Positions 44,094 to 53,400 of a stretch of DNA of 64,000 bases are shown one piece after another. The stretch lies in NCBI GenBank assembly GCA_011321815.1, contig DROS01000040.1, positions 185,270 to 249,269 of the forward strand. Direction: 5' to 3'. How positions within the stretch are numbered: the stretch's first letter is position 1; each line of letters opens with the position of its first letter. The notes below the pieces were generated by a model, which saw only the letters and a program-made list of their open reading frames with translations, searched no databases and was not told where the DNA came from. Source of the stretch: Gammaproteobacteria bacterium (GTDB lineage: Bacteria; Pseudomonadota; Gammaproteobacteria; SZUA-152). A program made the translations under genes and the position numbers.

Positions 44094-45590
44094 TTATGAT
44101 TTTTCCTCTATGGGCATGCCGGAGTGATCCTTAATGTTCCCAAGGGTGATTTGTATGCAGGCACCTCCTTCCGGTGGATTGGTGAGTTCCAATGTTCCTC
44201 CCTGTTCGTGGCAAAAACGGCGCACGATGGCGAGCCCCAGACCGGTGCCGTCATTCCTGCTTGTAACAAAAGGTTGTATGCCTGATGCAAGTAATTTTTT
44301 TGGGAAACCAGGGCCATTGTCTTGAATACGAATAACGAGGCTGTCCTTTTCGTTATGTGCTTCAATGGTGATAAGCCCGGGGGCTTGATTAAGGGATTGA
44401 GCTGCATTGAGTATGAGGTTGAGTATGCTTTGCCGTAACCGACCCTGGGGTAAATGGCACTGAATATCTTTCGGTACCCGTTGTTTGATTTTTATCCGGG
44501 AGGGAATTTGATACTGCACCAGCCGTAATAAGGATGCCAGCATATCGGCGAGGTTGAAGTAAGTTGCAGGTTCCGGTGAATGTTGCGACTGGGTCAATAC
44601 CTGATTGAGCAGTGTTGTCACCCGGTCCAGTTCTTCGAGTACCAGCGCGAGTCGGCTGGCCTTGTCGTCGTCTCCGATTTCATTGCGTAGATTGTTCAGT
44701 GCCAGATAGATGCCGGCCAGTGGGTTGCGTAGTTCATGAGCAAGCCCGGCGGTGAGTTCACCCACGGCGGCCAGCCGTTCTGATTGTGCCAGCGTGTGGT
44801 GATACTCCAGCAGTGATTGTGTGGCATTGCGTACTTTATTTTCCAGTTTCTGTTGATGTTTAAGCTGGGCCTGTTCCAGTCTGGACAGGCGTTTTATCAG
44901 CCGGTTGAAGTCAATGAAAAGAGGCTGTAATAAAGGGTTGACTTCATCAAGGGGAATGGGGGGGATTGATTGCAGCCCTAACCGGCTGATCAGCATGCTC
45001 AAGCCATTGAGTGGCTTTAAAATGCGATGGCGTAAAAAAAACAGCATCAGCAGCCCAAGTAATGGTAGTGCAATGGCAATAGATGTTGCGGTTTCCAGCT
45101 CAAGACGGTTATCGCGGGCCAGCAGGCGTAATAATTTGGCTTGCACGTCAATTTCCGCATGCAGGGCTGTATGAAGGTTTTCTTTTACGGCAAGAAAATT
45201 GGCAGTGGATGTCATTTCAGTCTTTTGCAATGCGTTGTTTGCCTGTCGCAATGCAGTTTTGGCCTCATCGCTTAATGTATCTGCCGAGGTCCGTAATGTA
45301 TGCGTTAATGATTTGTGGAGCTGGGTAAATTGCGTTAACGGTTTTTTCAGGCTTTTTATGGGGGAAGACAACCGGTTTAATTCAGTGTTGTATCGCTGGA
45401 GTTTTTCGATAAGTAATAGATGTTTTTCGAGCGGCTCGGTTCGATGCAGCGCGCGCCAGCTTGTGTTGATAAGCAGGGATAATGCGATGCTCAGAATGAC
45501 GATTAAACAGGCAATCGCAATCCAGAACGGGCGGTAGATCAGTTGCTTCAGCAAGTTTTGTTTCGTCGAAGTGTTATTCATGAGAGCCAT
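44094..45590 (-). CDS. Membrane-bound sensor histidine kinase
   Basis: 498 aa. Two transmembrane helices (about 17-39 and 165-185) enclose a periplasmic helical sensor domain; then a HAMP-like linker, coiled coil, and a kinase core with H-box LTAGLAHELRNPLAGIYLAL, G1 DNGPGFPKK and G2 GTGLGLAIVRRF. It resembles AtoS/PgtB-like kinases that feed sigma54 activators and should phosphorylate the adjacent regulator. The ligand is unknown. Start ATG 45590 has AGGA upstream; an in-frame ATG at 45581 is possible. Confidence 0.9.
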   Translation of the reverse strand: MALMNNTSTKQNLLKQLIYRPFWIAIACLIVILSIALSLLINTSWRALHRTEPLEKHLLLIEKLQRYNTELNRLSSPIKSLKKPLTQFTQLHKSLTHTLRTSADTLSDEAKTALRQANNALQKTEMTSTANFLAVKENLHTALHAEIDVQAKLLRLLARDNRLELETATSIAIALPLLGLLMLFFLRHRILKPLNGLSMLISRLGLQSIPPIPLDEVNPLLQPLFIDFNRLIKRLSRLEQAQLKHQQKLENKVRNATQSLLEYHHTLAQSERLAAVGELTAGLAHELRNPLAGIYLALNNLRNEIGDDDKASRLALVLEELDRVTTLLNQVLTQSQHSPEPATYFNLADMLASLLRLVQYQIPSRIKIKQRVPKDIQCHLPQGRLRQSILNLILNAAQSLNQAPGLITIEAHNEKDSLVIRIQDNGPGFPKKLLASGIQPFVTSRNDGTGLGLAIVRRFCHEQGGTLELTNPPEGGACIQITLGNIKDHSGMPIEEKS

Positions 45591-45652
45591 CGTGTAGGCA
45601 ATCCTGATGGGGGATAAGTTCCTGCGGAGTATCTGTTGTGTGAATTTTGCTA

Positions 45653-45679
45653 CAAAAAAAAGGTGGGCAAAAGCCCACC
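45653..45679 (-). terminator. Rho-independent terminator
   Basis: Minus strand: GGTGGGC, TTTT loop, GCCCACC, then a run of T (about nine). It terminates the 45717 gene and separates it from the two-component operon downstream. Confidence 0.9.
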
Positions 45680-45716
45680 AAACTGCAACAAAGAGCGCTT
45701 AAAAAATGAAGTGGAT

Positions 45717-46067
45717 TCAGCTTTGTTGTTCTTTAATCATGAATTCGAGCGTGTGTTTTAAGGCGTCGATCTGGTTTTCGCCTTTGTGACGGTAAATCTG
45801 GTACATGCCTTGTGATGTTTCATCGCTGGGCAGAAAAGCGCTGACTTCCAGCTCGCTGTGTGCTTGTTTCAAAGGTGTGCAGCGTCCCAACCTGAAGTTA
45901 TACAGGCTCAGGTTTGTGTCTCCGGCCTTGCTTTTCAGGGTCGAAAGCTCGGTTTTTTCCAGATCAAGGGTGCTGAGTCCGGTTGTATCGCAGGCAAAGC
46001 TGGCGACCGGGATAAATAGAACCAATGCACAGATCAAAGCGCGGGCATGCGACGATTTGTTAGCCAT
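45717..46067 (-). CDS. Small secreted protein of unknown function
   Basis: 116 aa. Signal peptide (ALICALVLFIPVASFA, cleavage near residue 25) then a mature domain with two cysteines (ACDTTGL and GRCTPL) that could form a disulfide. No family recognised. It is a single-gene unit followed by a strong terminator, upstream of the sensor kinase gene, so a role as periplasmic partner is possible but unproven. Confidence 0.7.
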   Translation of the reverse strand: MANKSSHARALICALVLFIPVASFACDTTGLSTLDLEKTELSTLKSKAGDTNLSLYNFRLGRCTPLKQAHSELEVSAFLPSDETSQGMYQIYRHKGENQIDALKHTLEFMIKEQQS

Positions 46068-46320
46068 TTTGTTTGTTAACCTCCTTTGTATATATAGAAA
46101 TCTCGATGGCCTGCCTCATGTGTATTTTACAAGGCGGCGCTCAGGCTTAAGCATAATTCATGCCACTATTTGTTTTCTATAGATAACAAAGGGTTATTTG
46201 TGGATTGCAACGGAATTATCTGGCGGCTGGTTGAAAGCAACCAATTGCAGCTGAAAATCAACCAGTCAATGTGCTATCGACAGTTTTCTGCCGGTCATGC
46301 GGGTTGGTATGACAACGTTC

Positions 46321-46710
46321 CTAAGGTTCGGGAGTCTGGATGGCGGGAGCACTGTGTTGGTCGCGGGAGCTGTTGATTTTTTCCAGTGCTTTTTGGGCCA
46401 GCGTGTTGCCCCGGGCAGCCGCTACGGTGATCCAGCGGATGGATTCCTTTTCGTTGCGCGGTACGCCGTAGCCATAGTGGTACATGTAGCCCAGTGTATA
46501 TTGCGCATCGGTGTGTCCTTGCCGCGCCAGTAACAAGAAAATATTGGCAGCCTGCGCATATTGTTGGTCGAGAAATAATGCTTTGCCCTGGTTGAACATT
46601 TTTTGTTGTGTCTCCAGTCTTGCAGTAGCCGATGGCTGATCATGATCAACCGGAACGGTGGTGCAGGCGCTTGTCAATAACAGGAGTAATGCAATCAGGG
46701 TACGTGCCAT
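46321..46710 (-). CDS. Sel1-repeat lipoprotein
   Basis: 129 aa from ATG 46710, chosen because it gives a lipoprotein signal peptide (ARTLIALLLLLTSAC, lipobox TSAC); the frame extends upstream to 46824 without a convincing start. A pair of Sel1-type TPR-like helices is visible (AQAANIFLLLARQGHTDAQ, YTLGYMYHYGYGVPRNEKES, IRWITVAAARGNTLAQKALEK). Such proteins usually scaffold envelope complexes. No operon partner is evident. Confidence 0.8.
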   Translation of the reverse strand: MARTLIALLLLLTSACTTVPVDHDQPSATARLETQQKMFNQGKALFLDQQYAQAANIFLLLARQGHTDAQYTLGYMYHYGYGVPRNEKESIRWITVAAARGNTLAQKALEKINSSRDQHSAPAIQTPEP

Positions 46711-46914
46711 GGACAACCGGGTGTTGGACTGCCATGGCATTGTTTTTTGTCGCGGAAACAGGCTGTTGGTACATATAACAGATTTCATGGCTGTGCATGA
46801 TACACATTTTTCTGCAAACGTCACGGCTATGCTGCGGCGACAAAATAAGCATGGGGCAATGTACTAGACTGGGTGGGTGGATGGTGAAGTCCTGAGTTGG
46901 GGGAGAGGTGAGTC

Positions 46915-47643
46915 ATGTCATTAAGTGAAAATTCCGGTTTTGAAGTGCTTGCCGATGGCAGACTGGCAAATTTGAGTGATTGGAGCAAATCTGTCGCACA
47001 AACGCTGGCTGCACGCGATGGTCTTACCCTGGATGACAGGCATTGGCAGGTGATTGATGTTATGCGTGATTATTATCAGGCATTTAATGTTCCGCCAATC
47101 AAAAAGTTATTAATCCGTGAATTAAAGAAACGTGAGCCGTCTGTTACGTTTGACGATGCCTTGTTTCAGGATTTGTTTCCCGGTGGTGTGTTGGTGCAGG
47201 GCTCAAAAATTGCCGGTGTGCCCATTCCCATGATGGATGTGGAGCTGGAGCGGGAAACCTACCAGGCCAAGGCCGCGCCCAATGTCACACACTTTATGGG
47301 CTCGTTTAATTTTGACGGCGAGACCTTCGCCGTTACGCATACCGGCAACCTCATGGAGTTGCATCGCTGGAATTCGCGTCTCGCGGAACATATGGCACAG
47401 CAGGAAGGTATTGAACTTACTGAAGAGCACTGGGAGGTGCTGAATTTTTTACGCGAATTTTATTTTACCTACGGTGTCAGCCCCATGGTGAAAATTCTGA
47501 TGAGATATATGGCGGAAGACCTTGGTCCCGAGCGCGCCAGCAAAGGCTATCTTTATAGCCTGTTTCCCAAGGGGCCGTCACGCCAGGGATCGCGTATTGC
47601 CGGTCTGCCTGCGCCACAGGGCTGCCTGGACCCGGATGTGTGA
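46915..47643 (+). CDS. Tandem-fused DsrC/TusE-family protein
   Basis: 242 aa, twice the usual ~110. Domain 1 (about 8-110) has ADGRLANLSDWSKSVAQTLA, DDRHWQVIDVMRDYYQAFNVPP and ends LFPGGVLVQGSKIAGVPIP. Domain 2 (about 125-242) has HTGNLMELHRWNSRLAEHMA, TEEHWEVLNFLREFYFTYGVSP and ends LFPKGPSRQGSRIAGLPAPQ, then GCLDPDV. DsrC carries two C-terminal cysteines; here domain 1 has neither, and domain 2 has only the penultimate one, followed by an unusual LDPDV tail. It may be a sulfur carrier or a regulator rather than classic DsrC. Strong GGGAGAGGTGAG ribosome site. Confidence 0.85.
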   Translation: MSLSENSGFEVLADGRLANLSDWSKSVAQTLAARDGLTLDDRHWQVIDVMRDYYQAFNVPPIKKLLIRELKKREPSVTFDDALFQDLFPGGVLVQGSKIAGVPIPMMDVELERETYQAKAAPNVTHFMGSFNFDGETFAVTHTGNLMELHRWNSRLAEHMAQQEGIELTEEHWEVLNFLREFYFTYGVSPMVKILMRYMAEDLGPERASKGYLYSLFPKGPSRQGSRIAGLPAPQGCLDPDV

Positions 47644-47709
47644 ACCGCCGGGCACCGATGTTCCAAGTGATGCGTGGGGACAGGTGACATTCCGGTATGC
47701 GTTTATTTT

Positions 47710-49710
47710 TTATAACGTAAAATTGCGAACAGCGTGTTGCAGTTGTTGTAAATTTTTGTGTGTAGGGTACGGCGAATAACGCTGGCGTTCATACAGTGCG
47801 GTGATTCTGCTGATGTCACGCGCCCGTTGTGGGTATTGTTGGCCTGCACGCCGGGCAAAGTCCAGCGGGCCTTCTGTGGGCTGCCGTTGCATTCCATGTC
47901 GTGACAGTCGCTGGCAAAACCGTCCATAAGCCACTTGTGCCGGGTCCTGGTTTCGCCGGTTCCAGGGGCGTAACAGATACACGGCAACCACTGCCATCAC
48001 TAACGTCATGCCGGCCACCAGCAGAGAAATCATTTCCTGCCAGTCGATGTTGCCGAAGCCCACGTTTGCCAGTATTTGTGATAAAAAATCCTGTTGACGT
48101 TGCGTGTTGTAATTGACCACCCATTGATTCCAGGCATGGTTGATGCGATCCCAGCCAAAATTCAACTGACGGCCTATTTTTTTCAACCAGCTTGGTGTCG
48201 CGCCCGTTTCTGCCATTTCCGGCAGAATGCGCGCTAAATCCTGTTGGTTTTCAATGCGCCCGGCGGGAATGACCGCAGTGGGGTCTATTCGCCGCCAACC
48301 TTTTTCACGTAACCAGACTTCCGTCCAGGCATGAGCGTCAGATTGGCGCACGATGAAATAATCACTCTGCGGATTCATTTCACCGCCCTGGTAACCCGTT
48401 ACCACCCGGGCGGGAACGCCTGCCGCTCGCATCAAAAAAACAAATGCCGAGGCATAGTGCTCACAAAACCCCCGGCGGCGATCAAACAAGAATTCATCCA
48501 CAGGGTCATCCAACAATAATGGTGGCTGCCGTGTGTAATAAAAGGGCTGCTCGGCAATGTAATTCAATATTATCTGTACGAAGTCTGCGTCGTCCGCCGC
48601 GTTTTGCCGTAATTGTTGCGCCAGTTTACGTGCCCGTGGCCCCGATTCCGTGGGTAATTGCAGGTAAAGCGAAATATCCGGGAGGTCATTTTTCGCCAAC
48701 TGGTAATTTGTGAATGAGCGCATGGAATAACGCACCAGTTGTCGCACGGGGTGGTTGGCTATGATTTCATAATCCGCAGACAGATGACTGTCTGCGGGGA
48801 TAATGGCGGGTAAATCCAGCGCAAATAACCAGCGCCGCTGGTGTGGTTCCAGAGTAACGGTATAAAGGCTGGGTTCACCGCTTACCTGATAGTGTGAATC
48901 AATGCTCAGGTGATTTTTGAGTCTTTGCGGATAGGGGCCGGACCAGGTTCGTCCATCAAATTGAGTGAATACCGGTCCGCGCCAATAGCGTTTTTGTGGT
49001 GGGGGCAGGGCGGTGTCGAACTGTACCCGGAAGGCGACACTGTCGTTGTCACTTAACTGGCTGATGTTGCCCGGTGACATGGAATCAGACAGGCCGGTAC
49101 CTGCGCCCGCGCCATCTGTGGGCAGGCTCCACAGAGGCCCCGGAATACGTGGGAACAAAAAAAACAACAATAATGCCAGAGGTAGCGCCTGTGCCAAAAT
49201 GATCCCCGCCTTCTGTAAATTTGCCCATTGCGGAATCACTGACTGGTCACGGCTGAAGGCAATCAGGGCGGTAACGAGCAAAGTCACCACCAGTAACATG
49301 TAAATACCCATAAAAATGGATTGATCAAATAAAAATACGGTTATCACCACAAAAAACCCCAGGCCGATAACCACCCCTACGTCACGCTGGGCATTCATTT
49401 CCATCAACTTCAGGCATAGCATGATGACCAGTAGCCCCACGCCGGCCTGCCGTCCCATTAATGTGCCAAACGCGATCCAGGTTGCAAAAATGCCAGCGAA
49501 TGTCAGTAACCAGCGGACCGTACGTGATGGCAGGGCAAGGTAACGTAATTCAAATAACAAACGCCAGCACAGCAAAATAATGCTGGGCAATATAACCAGC
49601 AGGGACAAACGAAAGAAGTGTGGTGTAAAGGCCAGTGCCAGTCCGGCCAGCAGCCAGAGATTTTCTGCCTTTGCCTGTTTTACACGCTGTTGAAAACCGG
49701 ACATGTTCAT
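47710..49710 (-). CDS. TgpA-type transmembrane transglutaminase-like protein (DUF3488)
   Basis: 666 aa from ATG 49710, 3 bp after the DUF58 stop; the longer frame to 49926 overlaps that gene and is rejected. An N-terminal block of about five to six transmembrane helices (DUF3488), then a periplasmic transglutaminase-like domain with triad Cys (RRGFCEHYASAF), His (SDAHAWTEVW) and Asp (WRRIDPTAV), a further transmembrane helix near 560-585 and a cytosolic C-terminal helical domain. It is the third member of the conserved MoxR-DUF58-TgpA operon. Confidence 0.92.
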   Translation of the reverse strand: MNMSGFQQRVKQAKAENLWLLAGLALAFTPHFFRLSLLVILPSIILLCWRLLFELRYLALPSRTVRWLLTFAGIFATWIAFGTLMGRQAGVGLLVIMLCLKLMEMNAQRDVGVVIGLGFFVVITVFLFDQSIFMGIYMLLVVTLLVTALIAFSRDQSVIPQWANLQKAGIILAQALPLALLLFFLFPRIPGPLWSLPTDGAGAGTGLSDSMSPGNISQLSDNDSVAFRVQFDTALPPPQKRYWRGPVFTQFDGRTWSGPYPQRLKNHLSIDSHYQVSGEPSLYTVTLEPHQRRWLFALDLPAIIPADSHLSADYEIIANHPVRQLVRYSMRSFTNYQLAKNDLPDISLYLQLPTESGPRARKLAQQLRQNAADDADFVQIILNYIAEQPFYYTRQPPLLLDDPVDEFLFDRRRGFCEHYASAFVFLMRAAGVPARVVTGYQGGEMNPQSDYFIVRQSDAHAWTEVWLREKGWRRIDPTAVIPAGRIENQQDLARILPEMAETGATPSWLKKIGRQLNFGWDRINHAWNQWVVNYNTQRQQDFLSQILANVGFGNIDWQEMISLLVAGMTLVMAVVAVYLLRPWNRRNQDPAQVAYGRFCQRLSRHGMQRQPTEGPLDFARRAGQQYPQRARDISRITALYERQRYSPYPTHKNLQQLQHAVRNFTL

Positions 49711-49712
49711 GG

Positions 49713-50717
49713 TTATGAAATACCGGCATCCGCATCCAGGCCATACAAGGCGAGCGCCTGCAAACAGTGTTGCTGGTGTATAAGCCCCGTATTTAACGGA
49801 ATATGCACATTGGGCAACCGCAAGCCATAATTTACCTGTGCTGCACTGGCATCCAGCACCCAGCGGGTCAGGCGCGACAGGCGCGCCTCTGTGTCCAGGG
49901 TTGGCAGGCTGTCCCAGTCCAACCATAATTCTACAGCCCGATCACCGCCAAACTGTTTGGTAAACATACCCTGCCTGCGGGCAACGGTTTTCCAGTGAAT
50001 ATGGCGAAGGGAATCGCCTGCATGATAGTTGCGCAGGCCAGCAAAATCGTCGGCCCCTTGGCCACGGTCACCCTGCAAGTCAAGGTGATAGCTTGATTTA
50101 TCGGGCAGACGGTGGTGTTGGTCCGGTGCCGGATAGACTAAATAGCTGACATCCCGTTGTACATAAGCCCATGCCCGGAACAGGCCCAGCGGAAAACCGG
50201 TTTCCAGTGTCAGCCGTGGTACGGCATGCTGGCCACGTTGGGTTGTCCGTAGTGGCACATTGTTGCGCTGCCATTGATCGCCCGCCACGTCGATATTGAT
50301 ATGTTGTTGGTCATGTAACTGTAATTTGATGGCGTAGCGTGCTGCATTGCGGCGGTTGTCCAGCATTACCGGTACTTGCGCGACGTCACCACAGAACACA
50401 GCGGGTGCCTGTTCCACATCTATGCGCAAATGCAGCAGGTTGCGGTAAGTGTGCAGAATGGCAATAAAAAATACACTGGCCAATAAAAATGTCAGCGCAT
50501 AGGCAAGGCTGTTGTTGTAGTTCACCGCACCCAGGAGCATTACCAGCATCATTGCAGCAAAATAAACCCCCATTTTGCTTGGCAAGATATATACCCGCCG
50601 TTGTGCCAGAAAGACAGGGCCAGACTCTGGGCCTTCACCCACGAAAAACCGTTTGAGACTGAACCGGTGGCGCAGGCTCATCCTGGGCGTAACGGCTCGC
50701 GCAGCTGTATGCGACAT
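49713..50717 (-). CDS. DUF58-domain membrane protein
   Basis: 334 aa. Two adjacent transmembrane helices (about 48-95), then a cytosolic domain with the DUF58 signature GADDFAGLRNYHAGDSLRHIHWKTVARRQGMFTKQF and a vWA-like tail. It is encoded between the MoxR ATPase and TgpA, as is usual. Believed to be the substrate or partner of MoxR in an envelope-stress or maturation system. Confidence 0.9.
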   Translation of the reverse strand: MSHTAARAVTPRMSLRHRFSLKRFFVGEGPESGPVFLAQRRVYILPSKMGVYFAAMMLVMLLGAVNYNNSLAYALTFLLASVFFIAILHTYRNLLHLRIDVEQAPAVFCGDVAQVPVMLDNRRNAARYAIKLQLHDQQHINIDVAGDQWQRNNVPLRTTQRGQHAVPRLTLETGFPLGLFRAWAYVQRDVSYLVYPAPDQHHRLPDKSSYHLDLQGDRGQGADDFAGLRNYHAGDSLRHIHWKTVARRQGMFTKQFGGDRAVELWLDWDSLPTLDTEARLSRLTRWVLDASAAQVNYGLRLPNVHIPLNTGLIHQQHCLQALALYGLDADAGIS

Positions 50718-50738
50718 GGTGATAAGTGTGACCTGCGC

Positions 50739-51668
50739 TTATGGAATTGCAACGTCTTTTAACAAAGCCAGCAGCGCGTTGCTGCTCTGCTGGCCGGATT
50801 CTGCCACCGCCTGCAAACGATGGCCCACTACGTGAGGCATTACGGTCTGCACGTCTTCCGGCATGGCGTGGCGCCGTCCTGCCATCAGTGCCCAGGCCTT
50901 GGCCCCGCGCAACAATGCAAGCCCGGCGCGGGGCGATAGGCCATGAGTAAATTGCGGTGATCGACGACTGAGATCCAGCAGGGCCTGTACATAATCCAGC
51001 AGCGCATCGGCAACATGTATCTTGCTGGCGGCTTGCTGTAGTTCTGCCAATTGTCCCGGCTGGATGCACGCATCGTGCTGTCTGAGCATTTCCCGGCGGT
51101 CATCGCCACTCAACAGGGCGCGCTCGGCGCTGGTGTCGGGATAACCCAGTGAAATGCGCATCAAAAACCGGTCCAGCTGGGATTCCGGCAGCGGAAAGGT
51201 GCCTATCTGGTACGTGGGGTTTTGCGTGGCGATGACAAAAAAGGGCTCCGGCAATGGCCGGGTTTGACCTTCGATGGTCACCTGGCCCTCTTCCATGGCC
51301 TCCAGCAGTGCGCTTTGTGCCTTGGGTGTGGCACGGTTTACCTCGTCGGCCAAAATCAGCTGGGCAAAAATCGGGCCGGGATGAAAATGGAAACCCTGCT
51401 CAGATTTGTCAAAAATAGACACCCCTAGAATATCCGCCGGCAGTAAATCACTGGTGAACTGAATACGTTGATATTGCAGCCCCAGTGTTTGTGCCAGCAC
51501 ATGTGCCAGCGTGGTTTTGCCTACCCCTGGTAAATCCTCGATGAGCAAATGACCGCGAGCCAGTAAACAAGCCAGGGACAGACGAATTTCATGTTGTTTG
51601 CCCAATATCACCTGACTGGCGTGCGCGACAATGGCGTCCAGCTGTTTTGTTAATTCAATATTTTGCAT
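50739..51668 (-). CDS. MoxR-family AAA+ ATPase
   Basis: 309 aa from ATG 51668; the frame extends upstream to 51860 only because it reads through the repeat at 51731-51891. Walker A LPGVGKTTLAHVLAQ, Walker B LILADEVNRATPKAQSALLEAMEEG, sensor ATQNP, arginine-finger region PESQLDRFLMRISLGYP. MoxR AAA+ proteins act as chaperones for vWA/DUF58 partners. First gene of the operon with DUF58 and TgpA. Confidence 0.92.
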   Translation of the reverse strand: MQNIELTKQLDAIVAHASQVILGKQHEIRLSLACLLARGHLLIEDLPGVGKTTLAHVLAQTLGLQYQRIQFTSDLLPADILGVSIFDKSEQGFHFHPGPIFAQLILADEVNRATPKAQSALLEAMEEGQVTIEGQTRPLPEPFFVIATQNPTYQIGTFPLPESQLDRFLMRISLGYPDTSAERALLSGDDRREMLRQHDACIQPGQLAELQQAASKIHVADALLDYVQALLDLSRRSPQFTHGLSPRAGLALLRGAKAWALMAGRRHAMPEDVQTVMPHVVGHRLQAVAESGQQSSNALLALLKDVAIP

Positions 51669-51730
51669 AGTGTTAATAGCGACAAAAGGCCTCCGAGCCT
51701 GAGAGAGAGTGGAAGTGTGCGGAATGCGCA

Positions 51731-51891
51731 TATACCCGTAGCGATTGAGATTCAGGTCTGATTGCACGCCCTGTTTCCGCCATGGCCACGTTGTTATCCT
51801 TGCCATAGAATAACGATTACGCCTCATTTTGCCGCGCCATGAAGAAAATATGACGCACACTTAAACCGAAATCCCAAACGCCACGGGTATA
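51731..51891. repeat. MITE-like element, TATACCC family, copy 2
   Basis: Starts TATACCCGTAGCGATTGAG and ends CCACGGGTATA; the terminal inverted repeats match over about 20 bp with few mismatches. It shares most of its length with 25907-26060. It lies just upstream of the MoxR gene and could affect that promoter. Confidence 0.85.
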
Positions 51892-52072
51892 AAAGCATAA
51901 ACTGGGGGCATCGTGTAGGAAATTATCGCCGGGCGTTATCGGGATTGTAGAAAATTTAAACAACCCGTCGGCGATATTGCGTTGCACTATGTCAATTCCA
52001 TGCACGGCGGCGCCTGCCACCTGTGGGGTATGCGCACAAAAATTATGTCAACCCGCGAGGCTTCGATTGGTG

Positions 52073-52645
52073 ATGTCATCCACAACCCCTGAACCAAATG
52101 CCACACAAATACAGTTAACCCGGCAATGGCTGGAGCAGGTGGTCATCGGCCTTGGGTTATGTCCCTTTGCCGCTCAACCACTATTGGAAAATCGTGTGCG
52201 CATCCAGATATGTGACAGCACAACAGAAGGGCGCTTACTGGAAGCATTGCATGCAGAGCTGGACTGGCTGGACCAGCAGTCTGCCGCTGAACTTGAAACC
52301 ACACTGCTGGTGTTGTCGGGCATGCTGGCGGATTTTGCGGATTACAACCAGTTTCTGAATCGGGTGGATGCCTTGCTTGCGGCGTTCTCCTGGCAGGGAA
52401 AATATCAGGTTGCCAGTTTTCATCCACAGTACTGTTTTGCCGGTGTTGTGCCTGAGGCAGCCGAGAATCTGACCAATCGTGCGCCCTATCCAATCCTGCA
52501 TCTTATCCGTGAAGACAGTCTGTCTGCTGCGCTTGCGCGCACCGATCGACCGGAGGACATTCCGGCACAAAACATTCGCCGGGTTAATGCACTCCGCACA
52601 GAGGAAGTGCGCCGGCTTTTTCCCTGGCTTTTTTCTATTACCTAG
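52073..52645 (+). CDS. DUF1415-family protein
   Basis: 190 aa from ATG 52073; the longer frame from 51977 is not typical. It carries VIGLGLCPFAAQPLLENRVRIQICDS near the N-terminus, YQVASFHPQYCFAGVVPEAAENLTNRAPYPILHLIREDS, and ends RRLFPWL; these are hallmarks of DUF1415, a conserved proteobacterial family of unknown function, cytosolic. Single gene with an inverted repeat over its stop codon. Confidence 0.88.
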   Translation: MSSTTPEPNATQIQLTRQWLEQVVIGLGLCPFAAQPLLENRVRIQICDSTTEGRLLEALHAELDWLDQQSAAELETTLLVLSGMLADFADYNQFLNRVDALLAAFSWQGKYQVASFHPQYCFAGVVPEAAENLTNRAPYPILHLIREDSLSAALARTDRPEDIPAQNIRRVNALRTEEVRRLFPWLFSIT

Positions 52646-52674
52646 ACCCTGCAAGAGACTGCTTGCAGGGTCTA
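52643..52674 (+). terminator. Hairpin overlapping the DUF1415 stop, possible terminator
   Basis: 13-bp perfect inverted repeat (TAGACCCTGCAAG and its complement, 6-base loop). No T run follows, so intrinsic termination is uncertain; it may protect the transcript end. Confidence 0.5.
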
Positions 52675-52741
52675 GATTTACGATCAAACGGTCTGTCGCC
52701 CGGCCGGCTGTGTGCGGCTGAACAACGTATTCACCCTGTTT

Positions 52742-52948
52742 TTAACAAGGTTGTACATTGGTGGCTGACATGCCTTTTTGACCTTCTTCCATAGTGAATT
52801 TCACTTCCTGGCCTTCGGCCAGCGTTTTGAAGCCCGTGCCTTCGATGTTGGTGTGATGCACAAAAACATCTTCCCCTCCCCCCTGCGGCACAATAAATCC
52901 GTAACCTTTGGCATCATTAAACCACTTCACCGTACCATCTGACATCAT
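52742..52948 (-). CDS. Cold-shock domain protein (CspA family)
   Basis: 68 aa from ATG 52948 (the second of two adjacent ATGs, at 52945, is equally plausible), with strong GGAGGGGAAGG ribosome site. OB-fold with [14 protein letters not shown] (RNP1), [10 protein letters not shown] (RNP2) and [20 protein letters not shown]. It binds single-stranded RNA and melts structure. Single gene with a long upstream gap. Confidence 0.95.
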   Translation of the reverse strand: MMSDGTVKWFNDAKGYGFIVPQGGGEDVFVHHTNIEGTGFKTLAEGQEVKFTMEEGQKGMSATNVQPC

Positions 52949-53400
52949 CCTTCCCCTCCATTTAGTCAACAAATTCCATTTTTTATACTTTCGCGCAATG
53001 TAACCTAATTGACAAGCTATCTCTAGTTATTAAGTTACCTGATTTTCCATTATAACCAGACAGGGGTGGAGGGTGTACCCATAATCAATCGCCACAGGTC
53101 TATAAGTTTGCTGCAAAGTGAATAAAGTGCGAAAGATGCTTACTCCAATAAAATTAATAATTGACACGGTTATCCATTGCGATGCCTCAGTACAGAGGCC
53201 GCTAACGGGTCAATCATTTTCATCGTAAAGCAAATCAGGCCACCCCGGCCACTTTTGCTTATTATTTAATCCACCATTCCGGCAAAGGCTGGAATCCAGA
53301 AAGCCACATGGCCGCTCTGGACCCCGGTTTTCGCCAAAATGACAAAGAAAAAAAACCACAGGGCGGGTACGTTTCCTGATACGCATTTCAATGTTTCCGG
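52949..53400. other. Intergenic region upstream of the cold-shock gene
   Basis: About 450 bp without a credible gene. It holds the promoter and leader of the minus-strand cold-shock gene and a decayed palindromic repeat at 53274-53343 (below). Otherwise nothing recognised. Confidence 0.4.
53274..53343. repeat. Decayed palindromic intergenic repeat
   Basis: CATTCCGGCAAAGGCTGGA followed by ATCCAG is mirrored, imperfectly, by CTCTGGACCCCGGTTTTCGC followed by CAAAATGAC. It resembles widespread proteobacterial repeats of the type CATTCCCGC...GGAATCCAG...CTGGATTCCCGC, with several mismatches. Confidence 0.45.

Noticed and set aside
46170..46376. Short ORF between two minus-strand genes
   Set aside because: No ribosome site, conserved pattern or homology; overlaps the 3' end of the Sel1-repeat gene.
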